From positions 45,460,627-45,524,626 of the forward strand of contig JAAONU010000013.1 in NCBI GenBank assembly GCA_012932295.1: a DNA stretch of 64,000 nucleotides, written 5' to 3'. The DNA comes from Cyclina sinensis. Its lineage: Eukaryota; Mollusca; Bivalvia; Venerida; Veneridae. The notes under the pieces are model-generated. The model saw only the letters and a list, made by a program, of their open reading frames with translations. It did not search any database and was not told where the DNA came from. Shown here in pieces: positions 1 to 12,346 of this stretch (the stretch's first letter is position 1; each line of letters begins with the position of its first letter). The translations under genes were made by a program, and so were the position numbers.

Positions 1-1241
1 TGATTTGTGTTGTAAATCTGTTAGGTGTCACTTAACTGTGTTATGAAGCAGACTATTTGAAAATATGAGGTTATCAACACCATTATGTTTGCTGGTTGCT
101 GATTTTATCAGTATTTTGTTAGGAAAACAGTAAACTAGACTATGTTTGGTTTCCTCCCTATATACCAACATGTTTGTGTGATTTAAGTTGTAGGATCAAC
201 CCCTAATGACAGTTGAATATTCCCGGTGGTAGGTGAAAACAAAGGTGTAATATTCAAACTTAAATATCTCTTGGAAGTTTTTGTTCTCACCAATACAAAT
301 TTCCATATTCTTTGTTACTGTAAATTCACTTTACTTCAGAGTAAAGTGGATGGATGGAATCAACATGTTGCATGAAACTGCTTTATTTAAAACGCCTCTG
401 GTTTGATTATAAGTTTTCCAGTCAGTTTTCAAAATGGGCATCTAGGTTCAAAAGTTTTGTTTCTTTAGGTGTTTGATCGACTAGAAATTACCTTGAGTCA
501 CTAGAGAATGTTGAAAACTATGGAGCATTTATCTGGCTACTTCAATTCAGAGCTAATTGATGCTTTGAAAGAATTTGGTTTTATTGGGGTTTAACGCCAG
601 TTTTACAGTTAAGCTTTGAAAGAAGGGAAATTATTCCGACTTGTGGGCAATAACAACAAATATCAGGTTGGTGTATCCCATGATAGAAAAAGCAGTGGAT
701 ACGTAGGTCATGTAGAGCACTGGCTTTGATCAGTCGCCATTATCAAAAACATTGCATTTGATCATCTGTTTTCTCAGTCACAACAAAATGACATAAGGAC
801 TATACCTGCAGCAAATTTTATAACTGACGAAGGGGACTGGAGCAAACTGACTACGGACATGTCACGGTTGATTGGAAGAATATTAACAGATTTTTTCCGA
901 TGGCTACAATTTGCACAGAAAGCAGCTGGTAAACACATACTTGGTAAATATTGCATATTATTGTGTAGTAAGAACAAAGTAATTCCTTAACCTGTCATGG
1001 TTATGAATGAACAGAAGTATGCCGATGTAGTTTAAATCTTAGATGATTACGATTCTCTTGTATAATCTGTCCATGACATTGTAGGAATCCAAACAAATTG
1101 CATTCGCATAGGTGGCGACCAACTGGCACGTGAAATGTTTTTACGAGCTGCAGCAATGACTTTGTCTGAGAAATTTGCTAATTCACACTCAATAACATTT
1201 GAACTTTTCTGTCATCGAATGAGAGTCCTGGAGACCATCTA

Positions 1242-4064
1242 CCGTATACGTGGTTTTTTCTGCGGGCTCCAAATTCTGCGTTTTTTTTTTCAAAATTTGG
1301 CATGTTTTTATTTCTGCGGACTTTATTTCTGCGGCACCTTCTTTGGACAAACTGTGACTTAAATTCTGCGGAAAAGAACACAATAAGAAAGTAAACTTCC
1401 GGTACAGACTAACCTGATATATGTATCGTTGTCATCACTACAGCAGAGATAAATTTCAACTGTAAGGGAGCTAGCGGAGGAGTAAAATTGACATGTCGGA
1501 TTTAAGGAGAAAGTGATGATCGAACATTATTTGAATTTATTTTAATAATACGAATATGAATACAATGTAGTTTCATGATCAGTACATGTTATCATTGAAT
1601 CTATTCCGACTACTTGTGCACACCATACATAGTTTATTTACGAGCGGCGGTCATATTCAGAGGCAAAAAGTCCTCTAGTGTCTCTAATATGCCTGCCTGT
1701 CTGAAACCGTTCACGATGAGATCTGGGTTATTTTTAATGTCTTGGTACATTTTCACGAGCCATTTTGATACATGTTCCTTCATACATGCGATAGGCAGGG
1801 GAATTGGTTCAATATTGTCTGAGCCTTTCTGTTCAATTTGCTTCATGATTTGCTTAGAGTACCATTGCTCAAATGAATGCTTAAGGTTTGCCTTTACAGC
1901 CTTCTGGACACTAAAATCCATGGGCTGTAAGCGGTCAGTGCAGTTTGCGGGAACATAAACTATTTTAATATTATTATTGGTAAGGTGGTCAATAAATGCA
2001 TCGGTCATTTGAGCTCTGAAAACGTCAAATATACACAGTGCTTTTGCATATGACTGCAGTGATAGTTCCTTCCTCTTCATTTTAAGATATGGGACAATGA
2101 TGTTATCAACATAGTCGATTTGTGACACTCCGTTCGCCCAGTGATTTTCCGTAAAAGTGATGTGCCAGTCCTTAGGGAAGCGGTATGAAGGGAGGCATCG
2201 CGTCGTCTTCCCGGCAAAAATGATCTGTGGCGGCAGGAATTCACCTGTAAAAATAAAGATCCGGGTCTAAGCTACGCCACTCTACCTAAAAATTCAGCAC
2301 GAGTGTACTCGCGTTTATTTATCGTCGCCACCGGACACGCCTTAGAAAATAGCAGCATGTTTGTTTGTTTGTTTTGTTCATTGAAAGGGTACAACAATAA
2401 ATATTCGCATAATAAAAGGCCATGTAATTAGAGGCCAATAATCGAATCAATAGGAAAGCGACCTGTTTCTCTGTTTATCAGCTTCATGTGTGCAAACAAC
2501 AATAATGCACAACAATAGAAAATTACCGGTATGCACCTTTGGATCAGCATGAATGGACGTGTGAAATTTTGTACCGGTACCTTAAATATGTAAGCAATGA
2601 CAATATACGGTAATTGGAAAACCATCACTAGCTGAAGGGGATCTACACTGTTCGCTAAAATTTCAGCGCTTTAATGGTAAATATTAAAAAAAAGATTAAA
2701 TAAGTTAGTGGTTAACAAACCTTTAAGTGTACCGGCAAACACTGCCGTATACTGACGTTTGTCTCCAAGACCAGATATTTCGACCCGTTTGGACCCTTCT
2801 GTCTCCATTGTCCAATCTGATACTGGTATAAGGTTAAGACCAGAGTGATCCCAGTTAATAACCATATCAGCTGGGATATCGTATTTATTAACCGTCTCTC
2901 TTATTCTGTTTAAGTAGCCTGACTTTATCTCCTTGAAATTGTCGACCTTGTCGGCTTTGCATGCCGTGCTGCCCTTACGTTTAACAAAGTTCATTCTATT
3001 AAGGAGTGATCTAGCCCACGGTTTCGTAATGTTCATTTGTCCACCGTTTTCAAGCAATAATGATTTGTCAGTCGCAAGAACAATTCCTTTTCCGATGGAT
3101 TTAGTAATTGAAGAGTTAATGACACAACCATTGCTACGCATGACTTTGATGTATGCTTGCACTTTAGAATCAAGTTCTTCGCCGAGAGTTAAAGGTCTCC
3201 CCCTTTTTTTTAGGCTGGATTTCTGTGAGTTCGGAAAAGTCAAGTTTGCGCTTTTTTGATGACGTTTCAGTTTTGAATTTATCACGCATAAATCTGGCAG
3301 TGCTTTCATTCAGATTAGGAAAAGCAGAACTAAATTTCTGAACAGCACGCGCGGGCCCATTTTCTAAACAATATTTCCCAATGTCCGCTCTATCCTTTGG
3401 CGTGTAAACATTATACTTTTTGCCTGTACTTTTGCCAGTACTCTTGCCCGTAGGTGTTTTTGAAGAAGATCCAGGAGTGTCCGTGAGAGTTTGTCTCATT
3501 TCTGCATTGACTTCCTTTAACACTGCTGGACCCAATAATTCCCGTAGGCCCTCATTATCGTCCGATGGAACAGGCTCCTTTTTTCGGAAATAGTTCAGAA
3601 TACTCATTTTTGAACACAGAATACACAAAATACGAAATAAACTCCGTGTACATGTATTGGTATATGTTAGTCAAAGCGAAAACTGAAACGTCATCAAAAA
3701 TGTGCTCAGATCGCTCACTGAAGGATACAAAAGACGAAAACAACTAACGGCTATACCGGTACATGATAGTCAAATATCTTTATTCATAAATTGACATAAT
3801 TACATAAAATACATCTACTTTACAAACACAGATTATGTATTTACTAGTAGCCGACGGCAATGTTATACAATCCTATGACCAACCATTCTGTATAATCTGT
3901 TAGTCGTAATTACTTTAGTCCAATACAGGTCAAAATGTCGGACACGTGGTAGGTAAACACGCCAAAACAGGGTGGAATATTCTGCGGATTTTATTTCTGC
4001 GGCGTTGAAAGTGACCGCAGAATACGCAGAAATAAAGTCACCGCAGAAAAAACCACGTATACGG
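1242..4064 (-). mobile_element. pogo/Tigger-like DNA transposon, full length, 2823 bp
   Basis: The ends are perfect 24-bp inverted repeats starting CCGTATACGTGG, and the element is flanked by TA at 1240-1241 and 4065-4066. Copy B has the uninterrupted sequence with a single TA at 49531-49532, so the insertion boundaries are known exactly. Inside each end, short copies of TTTATTTCTGCGG recur as subterminal repeats. The element encodes a DDE transposase on the minus strand with one intron. TA target, length and transposase type fit the pogo branch of the Tc1/mariner superfamily. It landed in the duplicated DUF6589-like remnant after the duplication, or was cleanly lost from B. Confidence 0.93.
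1634..3607 (-). pseudogene. pogo-like DDE transposase, two exons, one frameshift
   Basis: The transposase would cut and paste the surrounding element in the nucleus. Exon 1 runs 3607-2721 (start MSILNYFRKK) and exon 2 runs 2244-1634. The junction uses GT at 2720-2719 and AG at 2246-2245 and keeps the family reading TLKG-EFLPPQ. Acidic residues sit in the expected places: NWDHSG (first D), IFDVFRAQ (second D), CTDRLQPMD (third D). An N-terminal DNA-binding region (PKDRADIGKYC, then STARFMRDKF) precedes KRGRPLTLG. The two reading frames of exon 1 meet at an 8-base A run (plus strand T run 3204-3211); the total length is one base over a multiple of three, so one indel is the only visible break. 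Apart from that it would be about 498 residues. The indel could also be an assembly error. Confidence 0.87.
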
Positions 4065-5103
4065 TATCAAATTTTATATAAACATCTTGCACTGAGCCAG
4101 TTACACTGAATCCACAAGAGATTCAGCTAAGGTGGAAGGATGCAGATGGCCAAGACGTTAAAAATCATTACAATCACTGCAAAGAGTTGGCCATTTCTTT
4201 CATTAAAGGATATGTTGTTCAGTTTACTTGTCATTACTGTAGAAGACACAGACACTGTCCTATGTATAGCATTACATCTTTGACATGAGTGATTCTGACA
4301 TACAAAACTGACTAAAATAACTTGTTACAACCCATGGTTGGAAATATTCGGAAAGGAGTAGGGACCAAATCGCAACAACTGGTCAGTGTGATGAATACTA
4401 TTCAGAACAGAATGGCATGATTGAAGACTATAATAGGGTTTCTTAGAATTAGGTTTTATAATAATGGAACTTTATGATATCATAAAAATAACAGATAGGC
4501 ATAGAATACTTGCGACTATGAAATACTTTGTTGTTTTTTAAAGGCACATAACAACAGATCAAATCATGCTTTGAAAATACTACGACTGTTATGTCAACAA
4601 TATGTTTTACTAAGTGAGAGGGATTTTCATAAGAGTCTGTATGGGTTGTTTGTTAATACAGGCAGCAACATAAACACCCACATACCAGCCGACTTGCAAA
4701 TGGAGCACCTGGTTCGACTCACCAAGGGCTTTGAAATCCATGTGCTCCAACAAAGTATGAAGGAAAGGAAGCTCGGCATTTTTTGGAATGCTGTAAGTGG
4801 CTGACAATTTTGGCTTCCAGACAGAGGTTGTAAATCGTGCTCAAAAGCACTAGAATTCCTCATCGTACCAAAATGAAAAGCGCATTACTAATGATCCTAT
4901 ATATGTAAGGCCTTTCACACATACATGTACACGTAAGTGGCTCATTGACACTCTGAAGAAGGCATGAAACAATAGAATTATAAAGCTGAAATTGGAATAA
5001 TTTGCTAAATGGATTGAAAATCACAAGTTCATTTTTTTTTTATGAATCAGGAAAGTGAAAATTGTAATGACATGAAACTAGGAGACAATAAATAAGAATT
5101 ATA

Positions 5104-5815
5104 CACTGTTCAAAAAAATTAAAGGATAACTTAATTTTTGCGAATAGGGTAGATTTATGCACACAAAGATGTACATTGATACATGTACATGAAATGGAAG
5201 TGTGTCTCCTCAAAATCTTCTTGCAAATGGGGGAATTTATGACAATTTTAAGCCGTGTTTAAGTGTTGCGACTTAAAGTCATTTTGAGACACCATACTTG
5301 AATGTTATTCATATGCAAAAAGGGCATTGTTTTGGGCACAATGAGGTTTTATGTTGTGTTTTCCTGTTTAATTCTTTATGTCACAACTGTTAGTAGTGTG
5401 CGCAGTCATCTTTTCGCTGTTGAAATAACAAGGGCCGTCCAGATGCTTGAACTTGGCTGTCCCAATGCCAAGTGGCAAATGAGTTTGGGGTATGTCAAAG
5501 TGTGGACTCTCTACAAGATGCCCTGGGCAAGGACGTGGACGCTGTACAACGCAGCAAAGGACTGCTTAATTGTCAACATGGCTCTGAGAAACCGCCAGGC
5601 CAAAGCTGTATGTCTCCATAATGAGTTCAAACTTGCTACAGGGGTTCGATTATTAGACCAGACGGTGCGTAAAAGGGTACATGAACGTAATCGTCATGCA
5701 AGACTTCCAATGATTGGTCCAGTTCCAGATCCAAAGAACTCGCGTCTGGAATTTGCACAAGGACACGTCCAGTGGAGAATGGATAAATGGCGGTCAGTAT
5801 CAAGGGCGAAGAGCC
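5104..5815 (+). mobile_element. Tc1-like transposon remnant with N-terminal transposase fragment
   Basis: A Tc1-type terminal sequence, CACTGTTCAAAAAAATTAAA, follows a TA at 5102-5103. Downstream, an open frame (5302-5889) contains the N-terminal helix-turn-helix region of Tc1 transposases: MALRNRQAKAV, LATGVRLLDQTVRKR, LEFAQGHVQW. The usual family length is about 340 residues; the catalytic DDE part and the right terminal repeat are missing, so this is dead. The frame near 5500 is also poor. The same remnant lies reversed in copy B. Confidence 0.8.
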
Positions 5816-6335
5816 CATTACGCAGTTTACGCAACTGCGTAAAACTTTTGACCTTCGTGTTTTTTTTTTTCAAATATGAAATATTATAGATCTAGTTTTT
5901 TCTAAAGAATTTTAAGTTTATATCCATGTTTTCTCAACTACAGTACATAAGGTCACATCTTATTCGCATTATAACGAGATGAATTAAGTGCACTGTATCC
6001 GATATTCTCTAAAATGGAAGAGTCCTAAGTCAATAAATGAGGTCAATATAGCCAGTACATGTGCGAATGTGTATTATTGTTACTTCTTCTTTCCGTATTC
6101 AAAAGAATAGATATAGATTATATTGGCATAACAACGGCATTTTTTGAGAAATATCAGATGTATAGTGAAGTGCGACAGAAAACATCGACCACTTTCTGGA
6201 CAAAAGTCCATTTTTCAATGTTTAATCAACAAAACCAACATCCCGACTTCTCATTGATCACCCAGACATATACGCGAGTCATACACAATCTCAACTAGGC
6301 CAACTGGACCTCTGCTCGGTTGTTGCCAGATTTTC

Positions 6336-6740
6336 ACCCGACCACGTCGTAATGATCGTAATTGAGTCGTGAATGGTCGTGTATCGAATTGTTCAGAATA
6401 AAATCTTCAAACATTTCTGGTTCAAATCAGTTCATATTGTTTTGTTCACGTGAACCAGTGTATGGTCAAATAACTATCGGGAAGCGATAGTGTGCGGTCG
6501 TGTAGCAGTCGGGTAGTAGTCTAGTTATTCTGGACAATAGATCGAACAGAGGTCGAGATGATCGGGTTGCGATCGGATAATGCTCGAGTAAAAGTCGAGA
6601 TGATCGTGTACAGATCGGGTAAAGATGTATACCCGACCAAACTAGATCGTTACACGATTGATTTTCGATCAACTAGATCTTCTACTCGATCACTATACGA
6701 TAGCTTCTCGACCACTTAGCTATTCGATCAATACTCGTGT
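6336..6740. repeat. Array of CG steps spaced about 11 bp
   Basis: From 6336 to 6392 and again from 6474 to about 6730, CG dinucleotides, mostly within TCGG, TCGT or CGAT, recur at 9-11 bp intervals with a few steps skipped. The first part reads mainly as GTCGGG-like words and the last part as CCGACC or ACGATT-like words, so the orientation switches around 6630. A 12-bp palindrome GTTCACGTGAAC lies between the two parts at 6446-6457. The same array is reversed in copy B at 50139-50540. Such phasing suggests a DNA-bending or multi-site protein-binding end of a mobile element; that is inference. Confidence 0.6.
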
Positions 6741-6745
6741 GTCAT

Positions 6746-8088
6746 TCCTACAATGTTGTTATACTAACATATGTCCATAGGACCCAAAACACAATTTCAC
6801 ACTCCTAACACAACAGACGTCTTGTATGTAACATCGATTTTTCATCATGATGGACAATTACTTGATGTGTCGATCGTATTCCATTAATAGGTCTATAGTT
6901 CCTTTGTTTTTCCTTGTCATTGTTTTCGCAGTACTTAAAAAATCTCCTTTGACATTTGTTTGATTTTGTATCTTGAACGATACTGTTGGCAAACTCGTAA
7001 AAATCTCTGGAATTTTGAATAATTGTTCTATCTCTCAAAATAGCTAAATCGGCCTTCAGATTCCTCCGCCCCCTCCTGCATCCTGGAATATATTTTATTA
7101 GCTGTTTTTATGTTATTTCTTATCAAAGTTAAGGGATTTCAACAGAAATCTGCCCTATCGCGAAATAAAAGAATCGGCGTGTTTACAGCGCATTAAAGAA
7201 ATTGTCTTAACGTCAGTGTACAAAAAACGGACGCTGTGGAACATTTTATTTTGACACGGATAAAATGTAATAACTTTTTGATTTATTGAATGATTTTTCA
7301 ATAACAAACAGCTTTCAGTAGCTGAATAAAATAATATTCAACTTCTCTTTTCAAAAGACGACGCAAATATATCTGTAAATTAAACAAAGTCCAAATTTTA
7401 AGTTCGTTTCAGTAATACTCATTACATGTAGCGTGACACATTTGTACTAGACATGAACAATTTATATGTACATTTCTAATTGAGATAAAATGTCAAATGT
7501 TTAAATATTCCGAATAAGTAATTGAAATTAATAGGATACATGTACTACTCTACAAGACTGATGTTGAACGCATTCTTGGTCAACTCAGCAATTTATCAAC
7601 TAAAATAAGAGTTCTCATCCTCCATAATATTACATCCATATACCATTGTTAATGATAAAAATTGCAATTTAAACAGAATTTATGTATTCTTTGTTCATAG
7701 ATCCATATATGTATTGTTCAGAATACTGTGTTCTGTTATGCGTGAATGTATTGAATGTATATCAAGTTCTTATGTTACATGCCCAATGGGCCTTTACTTG
7801 CTTAATAAACTCAAACTTATAGTAGTTGTTTCCCTTAACAATAACACCAATATTGTACACATATACTTTCTTCTTTCTTTTCCGACTTCGATTGCTATTT
7901 CATTACGTTTTAGATGTTTGTGGGTGAACGTAACATTAGGTCAGTCTTAATGCTAAAATAGCCTGTAATTTTTCACTTCAACATTAGATTTTTGTTGAAC
8001 TATTTCCTAAATCGGTAGTAGCGAAAGAACTATTTACCTAATTGGCAGTGGAATATTTTGCGTCTGTCCTGCACGTATAGCGTTCAAG
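6746..8088. other. Shared upstream region of the IRG pseudogene
   Basis: No gene was recognised here. The sequence is nearly identical to copy B 52930-54080. The part at 7900-8088 is also recognisably related to 35920-36101, upstream of the intact IRG gene. It therefore probably includes the ancestral promoter and 5' leader of the IRG family. No TATA box or immune-response element stands out with confidence. Confidence 0.5.
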
Positions 8089-11035
8089 ATGGTTGAAATA
8101 ATCTTAGCAATTTTTTGTTTACTTTTAACTGTTCTTTTCGTGGCTATGGTAGCGAAAAAAATATAATTCAAGCGTAGAAACAGATCCAAGACGACCGTCA
8201 AAAAAAGACACCATGTTCAAGACAGCTGAAAGAGGAATGGGTTTTCTTGAGAGGTAATCATTTTTTGTTTTAGGTCATGTTTTGCTAGCTGTTTTACATC
8301 ACCAAAAGTAAATAAAATTATACAATTCATTTAATTCTTTATCGTGTCGTTGATAGAATATACGTAAGTCTTTAGCAGCCAAAATCTTTTAGACAGTCAG
8401 TCTTGAATACCGGAAATCCCTTAAGATTATTTTGGACATCAACGTCGCCATGTATGAAAGGAAAAACAGAGATCATGGATTCGAATGAAAAAATGGAACG
8501 ATTATTATCGAAGACAATTTTTTAATTTATGAAAACAATGCCTTTTTGCTGTTCAGTTTTGCTTTATTTTACCAGATCACGCTTATTGAGCTTATTAACC
8601 TGATTTACCGTAGTGTAAATAAATTGTATCAGTGTATGTCAATGGCTCAGAGTGCAACAAAAAATGTATGTTTGGATAGTGTTGCGGTCAAAAAAGGTGC
8701 ATCTGCAATCTATTGAACATCTGTTATGCGAACGATGCAAACCTTTCAAATTAAATATTTGTTGCTTTAAAACAATTACATTAAAATAATCTCAGGAATA
8801 TCTATTTACAAAAACAAATCTTAGGATGAAATGGAATAGTTAAACAATTAACTGTACTCTTTTCTATTTTTTTAACTTTCTTTTATATAAAGTCTTCTAT
8901 AATTTCATCCTTTAAATTAAAATGTGTACATTCATTCGGAAGACGCACGAAAAACAAAACGATGGAATGGAAAGTAAAGAACGAATAAACAACTGACTAT
9001 ACGAAAGAAAAAACAAATGAACAAATAAACGAATGAACGAACGAATGAATGATTGAAATATTTACCACGGCCAGGTTTATGTTCATTTTAATATTATATT
9101 TTTTCATATGCCTTCAAATTCTAAAAAGTTTTTTAATTCGATAAAAGGCGGTAAAATCAATATACTTTGTGGCCGATATAGACTTTTTAAGATCCGTAAA
9201 TGCCCTTCATTCAACAGTGGTATATAAAGAGGCATACTACATGTATTTCATTTTCTTTAACAACATGTAAATATCATTGATTTTGACTGAAATATTATCC
9301 GCTGTCAAGTTACCTGTACAATAGGTACACTGAATGCACTCAATTTATTGAGTTATATTGTATAAGTTAAGGTAGATTGCCCTATTATCCGAATGAAAAC
9401 TTTTTTGTGTCTAAATGCCAAAAGGGACGAAAAAAATATGAAAAAAATGTTCTTCTTTATATCGTCAAATATGTTTTCATTTTACAGCGAATGAAGATCC
9501 AATAAAATAGAAAAGAAAATATAAAAATCTAAAAAGGCTTTGAATTTATCACTAGTGCAATAATTTTCACAGAATCATTCAAATATTTATTTTTCTTAGC
9601 ATTTCAATAATCGATTGAATGTTTATAAAGAAAAGTCGTATATTTCGCTAAATAATATCAGTAAGTGACATGAAGTAACCTGTTTTGTTATGTACAAAGA
9701 TCGCAACTATTTGCAGAATCACGGCGATTGTTTTGGACATGTTTGAAACAGACGTTGCAGTTCGGCTTTTTGTCCTGGAAAGTCTTGAGAACATGTTGGG
9801 CTCGCAAGAGACATAACATCTCGATGAACGTAGAATAGGAGAACAACACGCGTGACAAAGACGCTGTAAAATTGATAACATTTTCAACGGACACTTCATG
9901 ACGTCCTCAGTATGACCCTTGTGTATCATGTACTACAGAAATGCGCGTTAAGACTTTTTATGATTTTGTCAGGGCGATCTGTCTATCATTTCACCACTGT
10001 TATGCGATTGCACACGTTCTCATGGGGCTTCCTATTGCGTTTATAGGGATTTATAATACGACTAAAGTGAGGTGAAACCGTCTTAAACTACGCTCCTATA
10101 TCATAAATGCTGATTTCTCTTCTATTTGGTCAGCCGGATGTACTATCATCACCATAAGAATCTCTGCTGTCACCAAAACACAGATGCCATTTAAATATCA
10201 ACGATCTTGATACATTTTGAGAAATCTTAGAACTTAAATCAACTTTAGTGTCTGCGTGGGTGTAAACCCAGCCTTAACACAGTACTTGATAGCAGCGGGC
10301 TGCTCCGTACGATCTGACGACGCTATAGTTTTTGCTATTTATTAAAAACAGCACAGTGCTTTAAAGCTCAAAAACTTTGTTATTACGCTTGTAATGACGT
10401 AAAAACTTGATGACAAAAGTCACAAATATTTGTTGCGACGTCCAGCGTCTTTTTGTTTACTTCCTTACATTTTACTACAATGTATTGCACAGAGACTACA
10501 AAAAATGTATTCGTTTAATGGTATATTAAGTGCTCCGTAGGCACTGACTGGGGTCGCCTTGGTAACCCTAACCCAGTGACTATCCGTGAAAGTGACAATG
10601 TAAAAAAAGAAATTGAGTCAATAGATGTTAGTTATTGTCATTACAAGTGTTTGAAGCCATTGCATCAATATAACCAAAAAAGTCAGGTTGTCCACGAACT
10701 TTATCGATGACCCTCGTATTCATCGAATTCTTTGGATAATGTCATATTTCTATAGTCTTTTCATTTTATTCATGGGAAGAAAACGAACATATCTTAATTT
10801 TTTGCTGGTATGTTTTGGAATTAGATTTGCTTAAATGTATAATATGGTTTCTTGTTTAGGTGTCTTGTAAATCTGCTGTAGTGTTGGATATTCTAATCTC
10901 TGATTCATATTACTATGCTGCACTACATCTTTTGAATTGTATTGGTCATGATGTTATGGGAAAATAATAATAAACATCAGCAAATAACAGAGGAAATATT
11001 TGGAGTTCGTTTAGATTCATTATAAATTTTTGTTA

Positions 11036-12346
11036 CGAGGAGTGTTCAAATATGAATGCATCCAGAATTGTTCAATATTGCAAAAAAAACACGAGGAAAT
11101 GAAGGTTCATGTTAGCTTTACATTGATACCACATTCATTAAAATCCGTTCACTTTAGCTGTGTTTATAGCTCGCTATACATTGTCTACTCGAATACTCTA
11201 ATACAAAATTGGTTAGTAGAAGATCAGAGTATGCCAACGAATTATGGTCTTATATTAAGAATCGTTGTCTCCTTGGCATAGGGTGTAAAGACATTTTTGA
11301 TGAAATCTGTTCTGTATATGGACAAAATGAAATGTCTTTTTCGTAAGTTATTCGTTGATTTAATAAATTCAAATGTGGGTTAATTTCGACTGAAGATGCA
11401 CCCCATGCCAGTCGGCCTTAAACAGCAACGTCTGTCAAGATCGTTGCTAAAGTGAAAGAAATAGTTAATACAGATGCAAGATACACCACTAGGAATATAG
11501 CTAGTCTCGTTGGCATCTCATTAGGAGCAGCTTATACCATTCTCAAACGTGATTTGAAAATGAGAAAGATCTGTGCTAGATGGATTCTCCATTTGCTGAC
11601 AGATGAGCAGATAAAGGCTCGCGTGCAATGCGCTAACTTGTTGCTTAAACAATATCCAAATTACACTGCACGGTCTTTTGCAAATGTCTTCATTGGTGAC
11701 GAAACATGGGTTCATTTCTATGAGCCAAAACCAAAAACACCAATACAAGATTGGGCTACAAAGTCTGGCAAAAGACCATGCAATGCAAAAAGGACCATCA
11801 GTATAAAGAATTTAATGTATGCCAGTTTCTTTACAACTGAGGGTCCCCCCCATTCAGGTTGCTGTTCCTAAAGGCAAATCTGTTTATGCAAAATTTTACA
11901 AAACAAAAGTTCTTTGAAAACTAAACAAATACTTTCGAAAACTAAGATCCGCAACAGGTTTAGCCAATGTCAGATTCTTGCATGACAACGCGTCATCCCA
12001 CAAGGCGTCAATAGTGCAAGACTTTCTGAAGCAGAAAAAAGTCGTTGTGCTCCCCCATCCTCCGTATTCACCAGACCTTGCCCCTTATGACTTCTTTTGT
12101 TTCCTAAATATACCTTTCAGGACAAAAATTTCTTCAGCTCAAACACCTCGGTTCTGCAATATGCCAGTGTCTTCATAGTATACCTAAAAGAAATATGAAA
12201 ATGCCTTCAAAGATTGGATCCGGAGACTGAAACTTTCTATATCTGTTGGAGGTGAATACTTTGAGGGAACAAAATAACAAATTCAGTGAAACCTATGAGA
12301 ATCAAACTATTCGTCCTTAGATGCATTCATATTTGAACACTCCTTG
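11036..12346 (+). mobile_element. mariner-like element, 1311 bp, in intron 1 of IRG gene 1
   Basis: Inverted ends of about 26 bp (inner shared core AGTGTTCAAATATGAATGCA) are bounded by TA at 11034-11035 and 12347-12348. The homologous intron of the second IRG gene (near 37765) runs straight through the corresponding point, so the insertion came after the two genes separated. Length and TA duplication are typical of mariner. Confidence 0.92.
11452..12300 (+). pseudogene. mariner-type transposase, decayed
   Basis: The open frame 11452-11871 contains the mariner N-terminal region and the catalytic FIGDETWVHFYEPK. After a frame change, HDNASSHKASIVQDF and PPYSPDLAPYDFF (11978-12110) give the second and third aspartates, with 34 residues between the last two as in DD34D mariners. 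Further breaks follow, then ends similar to the family C-terminus (SVGGEYFEG near 12245). The first helix-turn-helix is incomplete at the start. The copy cannot encode a full protein. Confidence 0.9.

Larger units (their letters stand above)
505..4860 (+). pseudogene. DUF6589-like gene remnant, interrupted by a pogo-like transposon
   Basis: Broken plus-strand reading frames resemble the DUF6589 family, multi-copy genes of unknown function in invertebrates, often thought to be transposon-related. Visible landmarks are MNEQKYADVV near 1000, IGGDQLAREM near 1115-1135 and, after the inserted element, NNRSNHALKILRLLCQQY near 4550 and IPADLQMEHL near 4685. Several stops and frame changes are present, and a 2.8 kb element sits in the middle at 1242-4064. 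The frame runs smoothly across 4620 (LLSERDFHKSLYGLF), which suggests that copy A keeps the original order here while copy B is rearranged. The family call rests on motif memory, not a search. Confidence 0.55.
4659..6743. other. 2.1 kb block inverted relative to copy B
   Basis: This block matches B 50139-52216 in reverse complement. It contains the tail of the DUF6589-like remnant, a Tc1 remnant, an unrecognised stretch (5890-6330) and an 11-bp-periodic CG array at its right end. At the left junction A has about 38 bp (4621-4658) not found in B. In B the ends carry filler (50092-50138) and extra CG-periodic sequence (52222-52300). Because A keeps the reading frame across the left junction, B is the likelier derived arrangement. 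Confidence 0.85.
1..8600. repeat. Segmental duplication, copy A
   Basis: This block is closely similar to 48380-54460 (copy B). Collinear parts are A 1-1241 with B 48380-49532, A 4065-4620 with B 49533-50091, and A 6750-8600 with B 52930-54460. The block A 4659-6743 is present in B in the opposite orientation (50139-52216). A has a 2.8 kb transposon that B lacks. B has lost about 80 bp matching A 765-845 and about 370 bp matching A 7830-8205. Similarity begins at base 1, so copy A probably continues left of the window. Read by eye; percent identity was not computed. Confidence 0.9.

Noticed and set aside
9648..9929. 93-codon minus-strand frame with many cysteines
   Set aside because: It lies in intron 1 of the IRG pseudogene; the cysteine spacing fits no zinc domain and no related frame was seen.
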